Part shown: piece after piece, positions 20,584-28,325 of the stretch
Numbering within the stretch: the stretch's first letter is position 1
Layout: each line of letters opens with the position of its first letter
Made by a program: the position numbers and the translations under genes
Source of the DNA: Micromonospora sp. Llam0
GTDB taxonomy: Bacteria > Actinomycetota > Actinomycetes > Mycobacteriales > Micromonosporaceae
Assembly: GCF_003751085.1 (NCBI RefSeq)
Contig: NZ_RJJY01000002.1
Span: 2,480,001-2,544,000, forward strand
Direction: 5' to 3'
DNA: 64,000 nucleotides
Notes under the pieces: generated by a model
What the model was told of the DNA's origin: nothing
What the model saw: the letters and a program-made list of their open reading frames with translations, nothing else
The model's database searches: none

Positions 20584-21435
20584 TCAGGCCGCGTCGTCGC
20601 GGCGGCGGGCGACCAGGTGCAGGCGGTCGCCGCCTAGGCCGGTCGCCAGCTCGGCGCCGGGATGCCAGGGCGGTTCGGTACGCGGGCCGGGGGAGTCGAA
20701 CAGGGCGAGGACGTCGAACCCGGCGTGGTCCAGCAGGTGGCGCAACTCCTGCGGGAAGAGCAGCCGCCACGCGGAGGTCCGCACCAGCGCCTGCTCGGCA
20801 CCCGGCCAGGTCCACACCCGACGGCGACGTAGCAGCTGCGCGGCGGCGTCGATCCACAAGGTGGTACGGGACGTGTAGGTGACGCCCTGCCAGCGCACCG
20901 ACCGGATGCTGGGCCCGTCGAGCAGGTCGGTGTTGCCGAGGAAGTACGCGCCGTTGCGCATCTCGGCGACGAGCAGCCCACCGGGGGCCAGTTGCCGCCG
21001 GCAGTTGGCCAGCGCGGCGGCCAGGTCGGCGTTGTCGTGGCAGTACAGCAGGGCACTGTCCAGGCAGGTGATCACGTCGAAGTGGCCGCCGAGGGCGAAG
21101 GTACGCAGATCACCCTCGACGAACCGGACCCGCCGGTGGCGGCGGCGGGCGTAGGCCAGCATCCGGGCGGACAGGTCCAACCCGGTGACGTCGTAGCCGA
21201 CGCCGGCGAGGTACCCGGCGTCGCGGCCGGTGCCGCAGCCGAGGTCGAGCAGCCGCCGGCCGGGCGGGCCGGGCGCGAACCGGTCGACCAGGTCGGCCAC
21301 GAACCTCGCCGCCCGGTGCTGCGGGTCGGGGAACTGGGCCTCGTACAGCTGCGGGTTGTCGGTGAGCAGGTTGCCGCCCGCCACCACCGGTCCACCCGTG
21401 ACCACCGGTCCGCCTTCGACCACCGGCTCGCTCAC
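20584..21435 (-). CDS. Class I SAM-dependent methyltransferase in metallophore-like operon
   Basis: The protein has 283 residues. The SAM site motif RRLLDLGCGTGRDAGYLA lies at about 60-77 and is followed by VTGLDLSARML, VEGDLRTF and FDVITCLDSALLY. The N-terminal Gly/Val-rich stretch is unusual and low in complexity. The GTG at 21435 overlaps the stop of the MFS gene by 4 nt. It probably N- or O-methylates the small molecule made by this operon; the target is unknown. Confidence 0.85.
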   Translation of the reverse strand: MSEPVVEGGPVVTGGPVVAGGNLLTDNPQLYEAQFPDPQHRAARFVADLVDRFAPGPPGRRLLDLGCGTGRDAGYLAGVGYDVTGLDLSARMLAYARRRHRRVRFVEGDLRTFALGGHFDVITCLDSALLYCHDNADLAAALANCRRQLAPGGLLVAEMRNGAYFLGNTDLLDGPSIRSVRWQGVTYTSRTTLWIDAAAQLLRRRRVWTWPGAEQALVRTSAWRLLFPQELRHLLDHAGFDVLALFDSPGPRTEPPWHPGAELATGLGGDRLHLVARRRDDAA

Positions 21436-22694
21436 CGGGCCGCCTTTCCGGCGGCGGCCGGCACCGCACGTGGGGCGAGCAGGCCCCGGCGGTGCAGCGC
21501 CCACACGGCGGCGCCGGAGGCCAGGCCAAGCCCGGCGCAGAGCAGCCACGCCCCGGCGGGTACGCCCGGCGCCGCCCCGTCCGGCTGGCCACCGGTCTGC
21601 ATGAACCGGCCGACGGCGGTGGTGGCCAGCGCCGCTACGACCCCGGAGGCCAGGTAGAACACCCCGAAGTAGGTGCCGGTCAGCCCGTCGCGGGCAAAGC
21701 CGGGCACCAGTTCCAGCACGAACGGCTGCGCCATCATCACCCCGACCGCCAGCGCCAGCGCGGCGGCCAGCGTCGGCAGCGCCCGCACCGGAGGCGGGCC
21801 GGTCACCGGCAGCAGCGGCAGCAGGAAACCGAGACCGGCCACCGCCATCCCGGCCGCGATGGACACTCCACGGCTGTGCCGCTGGCGCAGCCACCCGGTC
21901 AGCCGCACCTGCCAGCCGAGGGTGACCACCGTGGACACGACGAAGAGTGTCGCCACCGCCAGCGCGGTGCCGGCGGCGGCCTCGGCCTGCACCGGCAGCA
22001 CCAGGTAGAGCTGGGTCTGCAGGGCGAACAGCGCGCTCAACGCCACCGTGAATGCCAGGAACCGTCCGTCGGTCAGGGCCTCCCGCCAGTCCCGGCCGAC
22101 GCTCTGCCCGCTGCGGGTCACCGGATGCGGCGGCAGCACCAGCAGCTGCGCAACGGTCAGCGCGGCGAACACCACCGTCGCGCCGATCGCGGCGGCCCGG
22201 AAGTCGACCAGCAGCAGCGCGCTGCCGAGCAGCGGACCGAGCAGCGCACCCGCGCTGGCGAAGACGTTGAACAGGGCGAACGCCTCGGCCCGGCGCTCGG
22301 GTGCGGCCTGGGCGAGGTAGGCGCGTACCGCCGGGTTGAACAGCGCCCCGGCCAGCCCGGTCAGCACCGAGGCGGCCAGCAGCGCGGGCAGCGACCCGCC
22401 GACCGCGAACACCGCGAAGCCGACCGCCCGCAGCCCGCATCCGGCGATGATCACGCCGCGGGCGCCGAGCCGGTCGGCGGCCGACCCGCCGACCAGGAAC
22501 AGCCCCTGCTGGCTCAGGTTGCGCACGCCGAGGACCAGGCCGACCAGGGTGGCCGACAGGCCGATGTCGTCGCGCAGGTAGCCGGCCAGGTAGGGCAGCA
22601 GCATGTAGAAGCCGACGTTGACCCCGAGCTGGTTGACCACCAGCAGCCGGATCGCCGGCGGGAAACTGGTCAGCGTCGTCCAGGTCGCCCTCAC
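21432..22694 (-). CDS. MFS efflux transporter, probable exporter of the operon's product
   Basis: The protein has 420 residues and about 12 hydrophobic helices. A major-facilitator motif A variant (GGSAADRLGARGVI) follows helix 2. The GTG at 22694 overlaps the stop of the epimerase gene (GTGA). Transporters of this kind export siderophores and staphylopine-like metallophores (for example CntE), and the placement between biosynthetic genes and a dedicated importer supports that role here by inference. Drug efflux is an alternative. Confidence 0.85.
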   Translation of the reverse strand: MRATWTTLTSFPPAIRLLVVNQLGVNVGFYMLLPYLAGYLRDDIGLSATLVGLVLGVRNLSQQGLFLVGGSAADRLGARGVIIAGCGLRAVGFAVFAVGGSLPALLAASVLTGLAGALFNPAVRAYLAQAAPERRAEAFALFNVFASAGALLGPLLGSALLLVDFRAAAIGATVVFAALTVAQLLVLPPHPVTRSGQSVGRDWREALTDGRFLAFTVALSALFALQTQLYLVLPVQAEAAAGTALAVATLFVVSTVVTLGWQVRLTGWLRQRHSRGVSIAAGMAVAGLGFLLPLLPVTGPPPVRALPTLAAALALAVGVMMAQPFVLELVPGFARDGLTGTYFGVFYLASGVVAALATTAVGRFMQTGGQPDGAAPGVPAGAWLLCAGLGLASGAAVWALHRRGLLAPRAVPAAAGKAAR

Positions 22695-23764
22695 CGCGCC
22701 GCCTCCGCCGTGCCGGGCCGGTCCGCCTCCGCCAGGCCGGATCCGGTCGTCTCCGTCGGCGTCACGCCGAGCCCGGGGGTGTCCGCCAGGCGCAGCACGC
22801 CGTCGTGGCCGCCGATCCCGGTCCACGGGTCGTCGGCGACCAGCAGGTGCCCGTCCAGGTCGACCCAGCGGGCGAGGCCGGCCAGGTGCACGGCCGGTGC
22901 GACGCCGAGTGTGCTGGCGACCAGGCAGCCGAGCATGATGTCCAGGCCGCGTTCCCGGGCCGCGTCGGCGATCCGGGTGGCGGCGGCGATCCCGCCGCAC
23001 TTGGCCAGCTTGATGTTGACCCCGGCGACCGCGCCGGTGAGCCGGTCCAGGTCGGCCAGGCGCTCGGCGTCCTCGTCGGCGACGACCGGGACCGCGGTGC
23101 GGGCGGCCACCCGGGCCAGCAGGTCGGGCCGTCCCGGCGGGATCGGCTGCTCGACGGCGTCGATCCGGTACGGGGTGAGCGCGTCGAGCCGCCGGACCGC
23201 CTGCTCGGCGGACCAGCCGCCGTTGGGGTCGAGCAGCAGCCGGGCCGTCGGGGCCTCCGCGCGTACCGCCGCCACCCGGGCCACGTCGGCGTCGTCACCG
23301 GCTTTCACCTTCAGCACCGCGAACCCGGCGGCGACCAGCCGCCGCGCGGTCGCCGCCGCGTCCGCGACCGGCACCAGCCCGATCGTGTACGCCGTGGCGA
23401 CCGGCGTGGGCGCCGGCGCTGCCAGCAGTCGGTGCACCGGCAGCCCTCGGGCCTGGCCGAGCAGGTCGTGCACGGCGGTGTCCAGCGCCGCGAGCACCCC
23501 GGCGGGACCGTCGAACGTGCTCAGCTCGTCGCGCAACGCCGCCGGATCCGCACAGCCGGCGAGCCGGCCGGTCCAGCCGGCACAGGTACGTTCGATCGCC
23601 GCCCGGTCGAGTCCGTAGTAGCCGCTGGTGACGACCTCGCCGTGGCCGGTGAGCCCGTCGCGGGTGACGGTGAGCCGGACCGCTTCGCGGTGCGCCATCA
23701 CCGACCGGGAGATCCGCAGCGGTTCGCGCAGCACCAGCCGGTAGGAGTGCCAGGACAGTTTCAT
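22691..23764 (-). CDS. Enolase-superfamily dipeptide epimerase-like enzyme (MLE subgroup)
   Basis: The protein has 357 residues. All catalytic elements of the muconate-lactonizing-enzyme subgroup can be read: the KxK pair (K152, K154 in LKVKAG), metal ligands D179 (LLLDPNGG), E205 (DAVEQP) and D230 (VVADED), and the opposite base Lys in NIKLAKCGG (K252 or K255). Relatives epimerise L-Ala-Glu type dipeptides or cycloisomerise acids. Next to an ATP-grasp ligase it could invert a stereocentre in a dipeptide-like product. The ATG overlaps the preceding stop (ATGA). Specificity cannot be read from the sequence. Confidence 0.85.
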   Translation of the reverse strand: MKLSWHSYRLVLREPLRISRSVMAHREAVRLTVTRDGLTGHGEVVTSGYYGLDRAAIERTCAGWTGRLAGCADPAALRDELSTFDGPAGVLAALDTAVHDLLGQARGLPVHRLLAAPAPTPVATAYTIGLVPVADAAATARRLVAAGFAVLKVKAGDDADVARVAAVRAEAPTARLLLDPNGGWSAEQAVRRLDALTPYRIDAVEQPIPPGRPDLLARVAARTAVPVVADEDAERLADLDRLTGAVAGVNIKLAKCGGIAAATRIADAARERGLDIMLGCLVASTLGVAPAVHLAGLARWVDLDGHLLVADDPWTGIGGHDGVLRLADTPGLGVTPTETTGSGLAEADRPGTAEAAR

Positions 23765-24813
23765 GCCGGCACCCGCTCGTGGCGCAGCGGGTCGCCGACC
23801 ACCCGGCAGCGGCTCCACCGGGTGACCTCCACCGCACCGGGGTGCGGTATCTCGACCGGATGGCCCGGGGTGGGGCCGAGCAGGCCGTGCCGGACGCACC
23901 AGCCGTCGTCGAAGATGGAGTCGAGGTAGCGGTGCGGGCCGTCCGGGAAGACCGCCAGCACCCGGGTGTCCGGCTGGGTGCGGGCCACCCAGGCGGCCAC
24001 CCTGGCGACCGCGCCGGTGGACCACCCGCCGGTGACGAACGCCGTACGGGCCAGCCGTCGGCAGGTGTCCACCGCCTCCGCCGGGCCCAGCCAGTGCACC
24101 TCGTCGAACGCCGGATAGTCCACGTTGTCCGGGTAGATGCTGCTGCCCAGCCCGCGCATCACCCGCCGCCGGGCCGGCTGGCCGAAGATCGTCGAACCGA
24201 TGGTGTCCACGCCGATCATGCGCAGCTGCGGCCAGTGCCGGCGTAACGTCCGGGCCAGCCCGGCGCTGTGCCCGCCGGTGCCGACGCTGCAGACCAGCAC
24301 GTCGACCGCGTCGACCTGGGCGGCGATCTCGTCACCGAGGCTCGCGTACCCGGCGACGTTGTCGGGGTTGTGGTACTGGTCCGGCCAGTACGCGCCGGGC
24401 AGCGTCGCCAGCACCTGCGTCAGCCGTTCCCGGCGGGCCTGCTGCCAGCCACCTGTCGGGTGGGGCCGGTCGACCACCTCCAGCCGGGCCCCGTACGCGC
24501 GCAGCAGCGCCCGCATCGACGGCTCCAGCTCCCGGTCGACGACCAGCACCACCGGGTGGCCGAGGGCCTGCCCGGCGAACACCAGCCCGATGCCGAGGGT
24601 GCCGCTGGTCGACTCCACCACCGGTGCGCCGTCGCGGAGCTCGCCGCGCCGCCGCGCGCCGGCCAGCATCGCCACCGCCGCGCGGGCCTTCATCCCGCCC
24701 GGTGCGGCGGACTCGACCTTCGCCCAGAAGCCGCCGTGCGGGTGCGGCAGCGGCGCGTCGACGTAGATCAGCGGGGTGTGTCCCAGCAGGTTCAGCAGCT
24801 GCGGCGCGCTCAC
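23761..24813 (-). CDS. PLP-dependent cysteine-synthase-like enzyme (SbnA-like)
   Basis: The protein has 350 residues of the fold-type II PLP family. The Schiff-base Lys is K42 (APGGMKARAA), the substrate loop is STSGTLG (68-74, usual STSGNTG) and the PLP-phosphate loop is SVGTGGHSAGL. In siderophore pathways such enzymes (SbnA) replace the side chain of O-phosphoserine to build 2,3-diaminopropionate precursors. No SbnB partner is present here, so the product may differ. The GTG at 24813 overlaps the DUF364 gene stop by 4 nt. Plain cysteine synthase is less likely given the changed loop and context. Confidence 0.85.
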   Translation of the reverse strand: MSAPQLLNLLGHTPLIYVDAPLPHPHGGFWAKVESAAPGGMKARAAVAMLAGARRRGELRDGAPVVESTSGTLGIGLVFAGQALGHPVVLVVDRELEPSMRALLRAYGARLEVVDRPHPTGGWQQARRERLTQVLATLPGAYWPDQYHNPDNVAGYASLGDEIAAQVDAVDVLVCSVGTGGHSAGLARTLRRHWPQLRMIGVDTIGSTIFGQPARRRVMRGLGSSIYPDNVDYPAFDEVHWLGPAEAVDTCRRLARTAFVTGGWSTGAVARVAAWVARTQPDTRVLAVFPDGPHRYLDSIFDDGWCVRHGLLGPTPGHPVEIPHPGAVEVTRWSRCRVVGDPLRHERVPA

Positions 24814-25691
24814 CCGGACACCCCGTACCGGTAAAGGGTCGTCGGGCCGCCGTCGAGCCAGAAGAACGGGTACGGTTCGGCCGACACCGCCGTCAGCCCG
24901 GTGCCGAGGAACCACGGCAGCACCGCGCTGCCGGTCTGTGCGAACGCCACGAACGGCTTGCCCTCGGCGGCGGCGTGGGCAAGCAGCGGCTCGAAGGTGC
25001 CGTTGCCGAGCGTCATCCCCGAGGCGAGGATCGCGTCGCAGCGGTCCAGCAGCGCCGCCGCGTCGGGCAGACACGGCTCGTCCCATTCGGTGTGGCCGCC
25101 GGCCAGGTCGCACGGCAGGTACCGCCGGTCGGCGGCGCGGAGCCGGGCCAGCAGCGAGTTCACCACCCCGACGACCAGGACCGGGCCGCTGGTCGGCGGC
25201 AGCAGGTCGACCACGGCGGCGGCCCGGGCCTGCGACTTGGCCAGCGAGCTGCCGGCGGGCACGGTGACCACCGTGTCGGCCGCCTCGGCGTGCGGGCGCT
25301 GCGCCATCAGGTACGCGTCCAGCGCGGCCACCCGCACCGGCAGCAGCGGATGCGCGAGCAGATCGGTGACCGAGGCGCCGACGCAGTCGTAGACGACCTC
25401 GTCGGGCAGCTCGCCGGGCTCGATCGCGCAGGAGCCGACCGCCGCGTCGACCCGCAGACTCAGCACCTGGTTGCGGTAGCTGCGCAGCCGGGTCGCGTGC
25501 CGGGCGCCCTGCCTGGTCACGAACCCGACGCTGACCTGGCAGCGGGTCGGGTCCACGCCGTGCCGTCCGGCCCGTACCGCGTCGATCAGTGCGGCGAGGG
25601 ACGGGTACGCCGGCCGGGTCGGCGATACGGGCGCGGCCGGACGGGCCGACGATAGGGATGCCGCCGGGGTGCTGTCGGTGGACGCCGTCAT
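24810..25691 (-). CDS. DUF364 (PF04016) protein, putative heavy-metal chelation
   Basis: The protein has 293 residues. The C-terminal half matches the DUF364 Rossmann-like domain: SSLAKSQARAAAVVDLLP, ASGMTLGNGTFEPLL and FAQTGSAVLPWFLGTGL. The N-terminal part (about 30-130) corresponds to the enolase-N-like DUF4213 region. The first solved member, Dhaf_4260, was proposed to act in heavy-metal chelation. The ATG overlaps the ATP-grasp gene stop by 4 nt. The biochemical reaction is unknown. Its position as second gene of a biosynthesis-transport operon suggests a direct role in making the product or loading it with metal. Confidence 0.82.
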   Translation of the reverse strand: MTASTDSTPAASLSSARPAAPVSPTRPAYPSLAALIDAVRAGRHGVDPTRCQVSVGFVTRQGARHATRLRSYRNQVLSLRVDAAVGSCAIEPGELPDEVVYDCVGASVTDLLAHPLLPVRVAALDAYLMAQRPHAEAADTVVTVPAGSSLAKSQARAAAVVDLLPPTSGPVLVVGVVNSLLARLRAADRRYLPCDLAGGHTEWDEPCLPDAAALLDRCDAILASGMTLGNGTFEPLLAHAAAEGKPFVAFAQTGSAVLPWFLGTGLTAVSAEPYPFFWLDGGPTTLYRYGVSG

Positions 25692-26998
25692 ACCACCGCT
25701 CCGGCCGGCGCGGCGGCGGACCGGTGCCGGTCGGTGCTGCCGCCGTCGTCGACGTACCCGACCCGTACCTGTGCGGCCAGGCCGTCAGCGATGGTCCGCG
25801 CGCCGGGCCCGGCCGTGTCGACCACCATCACGTGGCCCAGGTAGTCGTTGTTGCTGCTGCTGTCCCCGGCCCGGTGGCCGGCGGGTTTCACCGACCAGTC
25901 GACGACCCGTGGGTCGGTCTGCCAGGCCCCGGTTCCGTCGACCCGGGCGATGACACCGGGGCGCGGCGGCAGCACGAACGCGATCGCGGCGCTGCGTACG
26001 CCGGTGTCGGCGGGTGCGAGGTCGGCGGTCTCGCCGAGCGCCAGCTGCGCGTACACCATGGGCAGGTCGATGCCGGTGACCCGGCGCACCAGCTCGGTGA
26101 TCTGGTTGCCGGCCGGCCGGGGGTTGACCTCGACCACCCGGGGCCCGGCCGGGGTCAGCCGCAGCTCGGTGTGGGCGACGCCGCGGTCCAGCCCGACCGC
26201 CGCCAGCGCGGCCACCGCCACCTCACTGGCCCGGCGGGTGGTCGCCGGGTCGAGCAGCGCCGGAAACATGTGGCCGGTCTCGACGAACCCCGAGGCGCCG
26301 CCGAGGCTCTTGTCGGTCACTCCGACGACCGTCGTGTGCCCGTCCACGGCGACCGTCTCCACGCTCACCTCCGGGCCGGACAGCAGCTCCTCCAGCAGCA
26401 CCGTCGGCACCCGGGGCTGGTGTCGGGCGTTGACCGGGAACCCGGCGAGGGCGTCGAACGCCGCTCGCAGCCCGGCCTCGTCGGCGACTTCGCGCACGTA
26501 CATGCCGGCGCAGAGGTCGACCGGTTTGACCACCAGCGGGAATCCCAGCTCCTGAGCGGCCTGCGAGATTTCGGACCAGCTCCACGCGAGCGCATACCGG
26601 GGTTGCGGCACGCCGGCTGCCTCCATCGCCGCCCGGGCGAGGTCCTTGCGGTACGCCCGCCGCACGGCCGCCGGGTCGGTGCCCGGCAGACCCAGGTGGG
26701 CGGCCAGCTGGGCGGCGGTGTCGAGGTAGTAGTCGCAGGAGGTGAGTACGCCGTCGAAGCGCAGCGCCCGGTGCAGCTGTTCCGCGTGCTCCAGCAGAGC
26801 GGGCAGGTCGTTGGTCTCGGCGGTCAGCACGTTGTGGGCGGCGAGCAGCGGATGCGCGCCCCCGGCCGGCGCGCTGCGCAGGTAGTGGTGCAGGTCGCGG
26901 GTCAGGAAGGAGAACCGGTGCCCGGCCTCCAGCACCGCCCTGGGCAGCAGATGCGCCATCGCACCGACCCAGCTCTCCACCAGCAACACATGCGCCAT
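25688..26998 (-). CDS. ATP-grasp ligase, first gene of the metallophore-like operon
   Basis: The protein has 436 residues. An N-terminal pre-ATP-grasp Rossmann domain (MAHVLLVESW start) leads to the ATP-grasp fold with GFPLVVKPVDL for the nucleotide, LLEELLSGPEVSVETVAVDG and the magnesium motif VVEVNPRPAGNQ. Such enzymes form an amide between a carboxyl-phosphate and an amine. GAGGAGG, 6 nt before the ATG at 26998, rules out the upstream ATG of the longer frame. The Fur/Zur-like palindrome at 27031-27047 lies 33 bp upstream. It probably joins two amino-acid units of a small metal-binding product; the substrates are unknown. Confidence 0.88.
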   Translation of the reverse strand: MAHVLLVESWVGAMAHLLPRAVLEAGHRFSFLTRDLHHYLRSAPAGGAHPLLAAHNVLTAETNDLPALLEHAEQLHRALRFDGVLTSCDYYLDTAAQLAAHLGLPGTDPAAVRRAYRKDLARAAMEAAGVPQPRYALAWSWSEISQAAQELGFPLVVKPVDLCAGMYVREVADEAGLRAAFDALAGFPVNARHQPRVPTVLLEELLSGPEVSVETVAVDGHTTVVGVTDKSLGGASGFVETGHMFPALLDPATTRRASEVAVAALAAVGLDRGVAHTELRLTPAGPRVVEVNPRPAGNQITELVRRVTGIDLPMVYAQLALGETADLAPADTGVRSAAIAFVLPPRPGVIARVDGTGAWQTDPRVVDWSVKPAGHRAGDSSSNNDYLGHVMVVDTAGPGARTIADGLAAQVRVGYVDDGGSTDRHRSAAAPAGAVV

Positions 26999-27030
26999 CG
27001 ACGCCTCCTCGCTCGGCAACCGGCATGGTG

Positions 27031-27047
27031 ATGATAACGGTTATCGT
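27031..27047. promoter_or_regulatory. Fur/Zur-family-like operator upstream of the ATP-grasp operon
   Basis: GATAAC-G-GTTATC (27033-27045) is a perfect 6-1-6 inverted repeat, 7-1-7 with one mismatch when flanks are counted, inside an AT-rich patch in otherwise GC-rich DNA. Size and form fit Fur-superfamily boxes (Zur, Fur). They do not fit the IdeR/DmdR iron box or the nickel-dependent Nur site known from Streptomyces. It overlaps the expected promoter of the operon that starts at 26998. Confidence 0.6.
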
Positions 27048-27110
27048 TTACTGAAGATAGGCGCCGTCGTCCGGCAGTTGGTCAGCGAGTGTGGCAGCGA
27101 CCCCGATGGC

Positions 27111-28013
27111 TCACCGCCGCGACTGGCCTGCCTGGGACCGGGCGGTGGATGTCGGCGGGTGGAAACCGGTCAAGCCCGTGACGAGCAGCAGGTACGCGGC
27201 CAGCTCCAGCAGCGCGGTGAGCGCCGCGACAGGGGACGGCGTCCACGGCGTGGACGCGATGGCGTAGGCGGCGGACCAGGCGAGCTGGTCGCCCGCGTAC
27301 AGGGGCAGCGGCACGGCTCGGATGGCCGTATCCACATGGGACAGCGCGGTCACGGCGAGCAACGTCGCGCCGGCCGAGGCGAGCCACCGGCGGTGGCCGG
27401 CCAGTGCCGTGGCGAGCGCCAGCGCGGCCAACCCGAGCCCGAGTGGCGGCAGCACGGCCAGGCTCACGGCGATCACCGAACCGGCCAGGTCCGCCCCGGT
27501 CGGGTGGTCACGCTGGGCGGTCGCCAAGGTCAGCCAGATGGCGAGGATCCGGACCGCCGCGTACCCGGTGATCAGCACAGCCGCCAGCGCTGCGGTGACC
27601 GTTGTCCGCCGCCGCCGGGGGTGTACACCCGGTCCCAGGTGGCGATTACCCCGTCGGTGCCACGCCGCGAGCAGCAAGGCCACTGCGGTCAGCGACGCCC
27701 AGCAGATGGCGAGGCCCGCCTCGAAGCCGGCGAGTCGGTCGACGCCGGCGGTATCCGGCCGCAGCACCTGCCAGCCGTGACCCTCGGCCCGGTCGGCGGG
27801 CATCGTCCAGAGGGCGTCCAGCAGCAGTACGGCGAGCGCCGCCGGCACCGCCCACCGTGGCGTCGGCAGCCCGCTGGCCACGGCATAGATGATGAGCAGG
27901 CCGATCGCCAGCACCTCGGCGTAGCGCCAGGCCGGGCTGGCCGTCAGGACGCCGGCGGCGTGGATCACGGCGCACCCGCCTGCGGCGGTCAGGAGAACCG
28001 GTCCGCGACGCAC
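27111..28013 (-). CDS. Multi-pass membrane protein of unknown function
   Basis: The protein has 300 residues with about seven to eight hydrophobic helices separated by short Arg-rich loops. No catalytic or binding motif is recognised. The start is a GTG at 28013 without a clear ribosome binding site, so it might be leaderless or begin slightly later. A second, truncated copy of its 5' end and upstream sequence lies at 32118-32252, showing local duplication. It stands alone between the Fur-like box of the metallophore operon and the DUF397 gene. The function is unknown. Confidence 0.7.
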   Translation of the reverse strand: MRRGPVLLTAAGGCAVIHAAGVLTASPAWRYAEVLAIGLLIIYAVASGLPTPRWAVPAALAVLLLDALWTMPADRAEGHGWQVLRPDTAGVDRLAGFEAGLAICWASLTAVALLLAAWHRRGNRHLGPGVHPRRRRTTVTAALAAVLITGYAAVRILAIWLTLATAQRDHPTGADLAGSVIAVSLAVLPPLGLGLAALALATALAGHRRWLASAGATLLAVTALSHVDTAIRAVPLPLYAGDQLAWSAAYAIASTPWTPSPVAALTALLELAAYLLLVTGLTGFHPPTSTARSQAGQSRR

Positions 28014-28130
28014 CGGGTGAATCTAGCCCGGCCCTCCGTCAGCGGTCGGATCGCTCACCAACGCTCCAGGCAAACATCGACGGAGCAGCACCGCTGGCAT
28101 TCGCTTGTAGGGCCAACGGTCGGACGGGTA

Positions 28131-28325
28131 TCAGGCTTCGAACCTGCCGGTCTTGATCTCCTGGACGAAGCCGGTCCACCGGGTCGGGGTGAAGGACAGA
28201 ACCGGCCCAGCCTGATCCTTGCTGTCACGCACCTGGGCGGCCTGGTCGACGTACCGCGCCTCCACGCAGGCACCGTTGTGGCCGCTGCGGCTGCTCGTGC
28301 GCCACTGGTTGTCGAGTGCCTTCAT
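28131..28325 (-). CDS. DUF397 protein
   Basis: The protein has 64 residues with the typical WRTSSRSGHNGACVEA motif and a late WTGFVQEIKTGRF motif. DUF397 proteins are paired with XRE regulators in actinomycetes and are thought to modulate them. The ATG overlaps the regulator's stop codon by 4 nt (ATGA), which is the usual arrangement. This pair type includes BldB/WhiJ-like developmental systems; which process is controlled here cannot be told. Confidence 0.9.
   Translation of the reverse strand: MKALDNQWRTSSRSGHNGACVEARYVDQAAQVRDSKDQAGPVLSFTPTRWTGFVQEIKTGRFEA

Noticed and set aside
14980..27047. Metallophore operon as a staphylopine or EDDS cluster
   Set aside because: No nicotianamine synthase-like, opine dehydrogenase or ornithine-cyclodeaminase-type gene is present, so neither known pathway fits.
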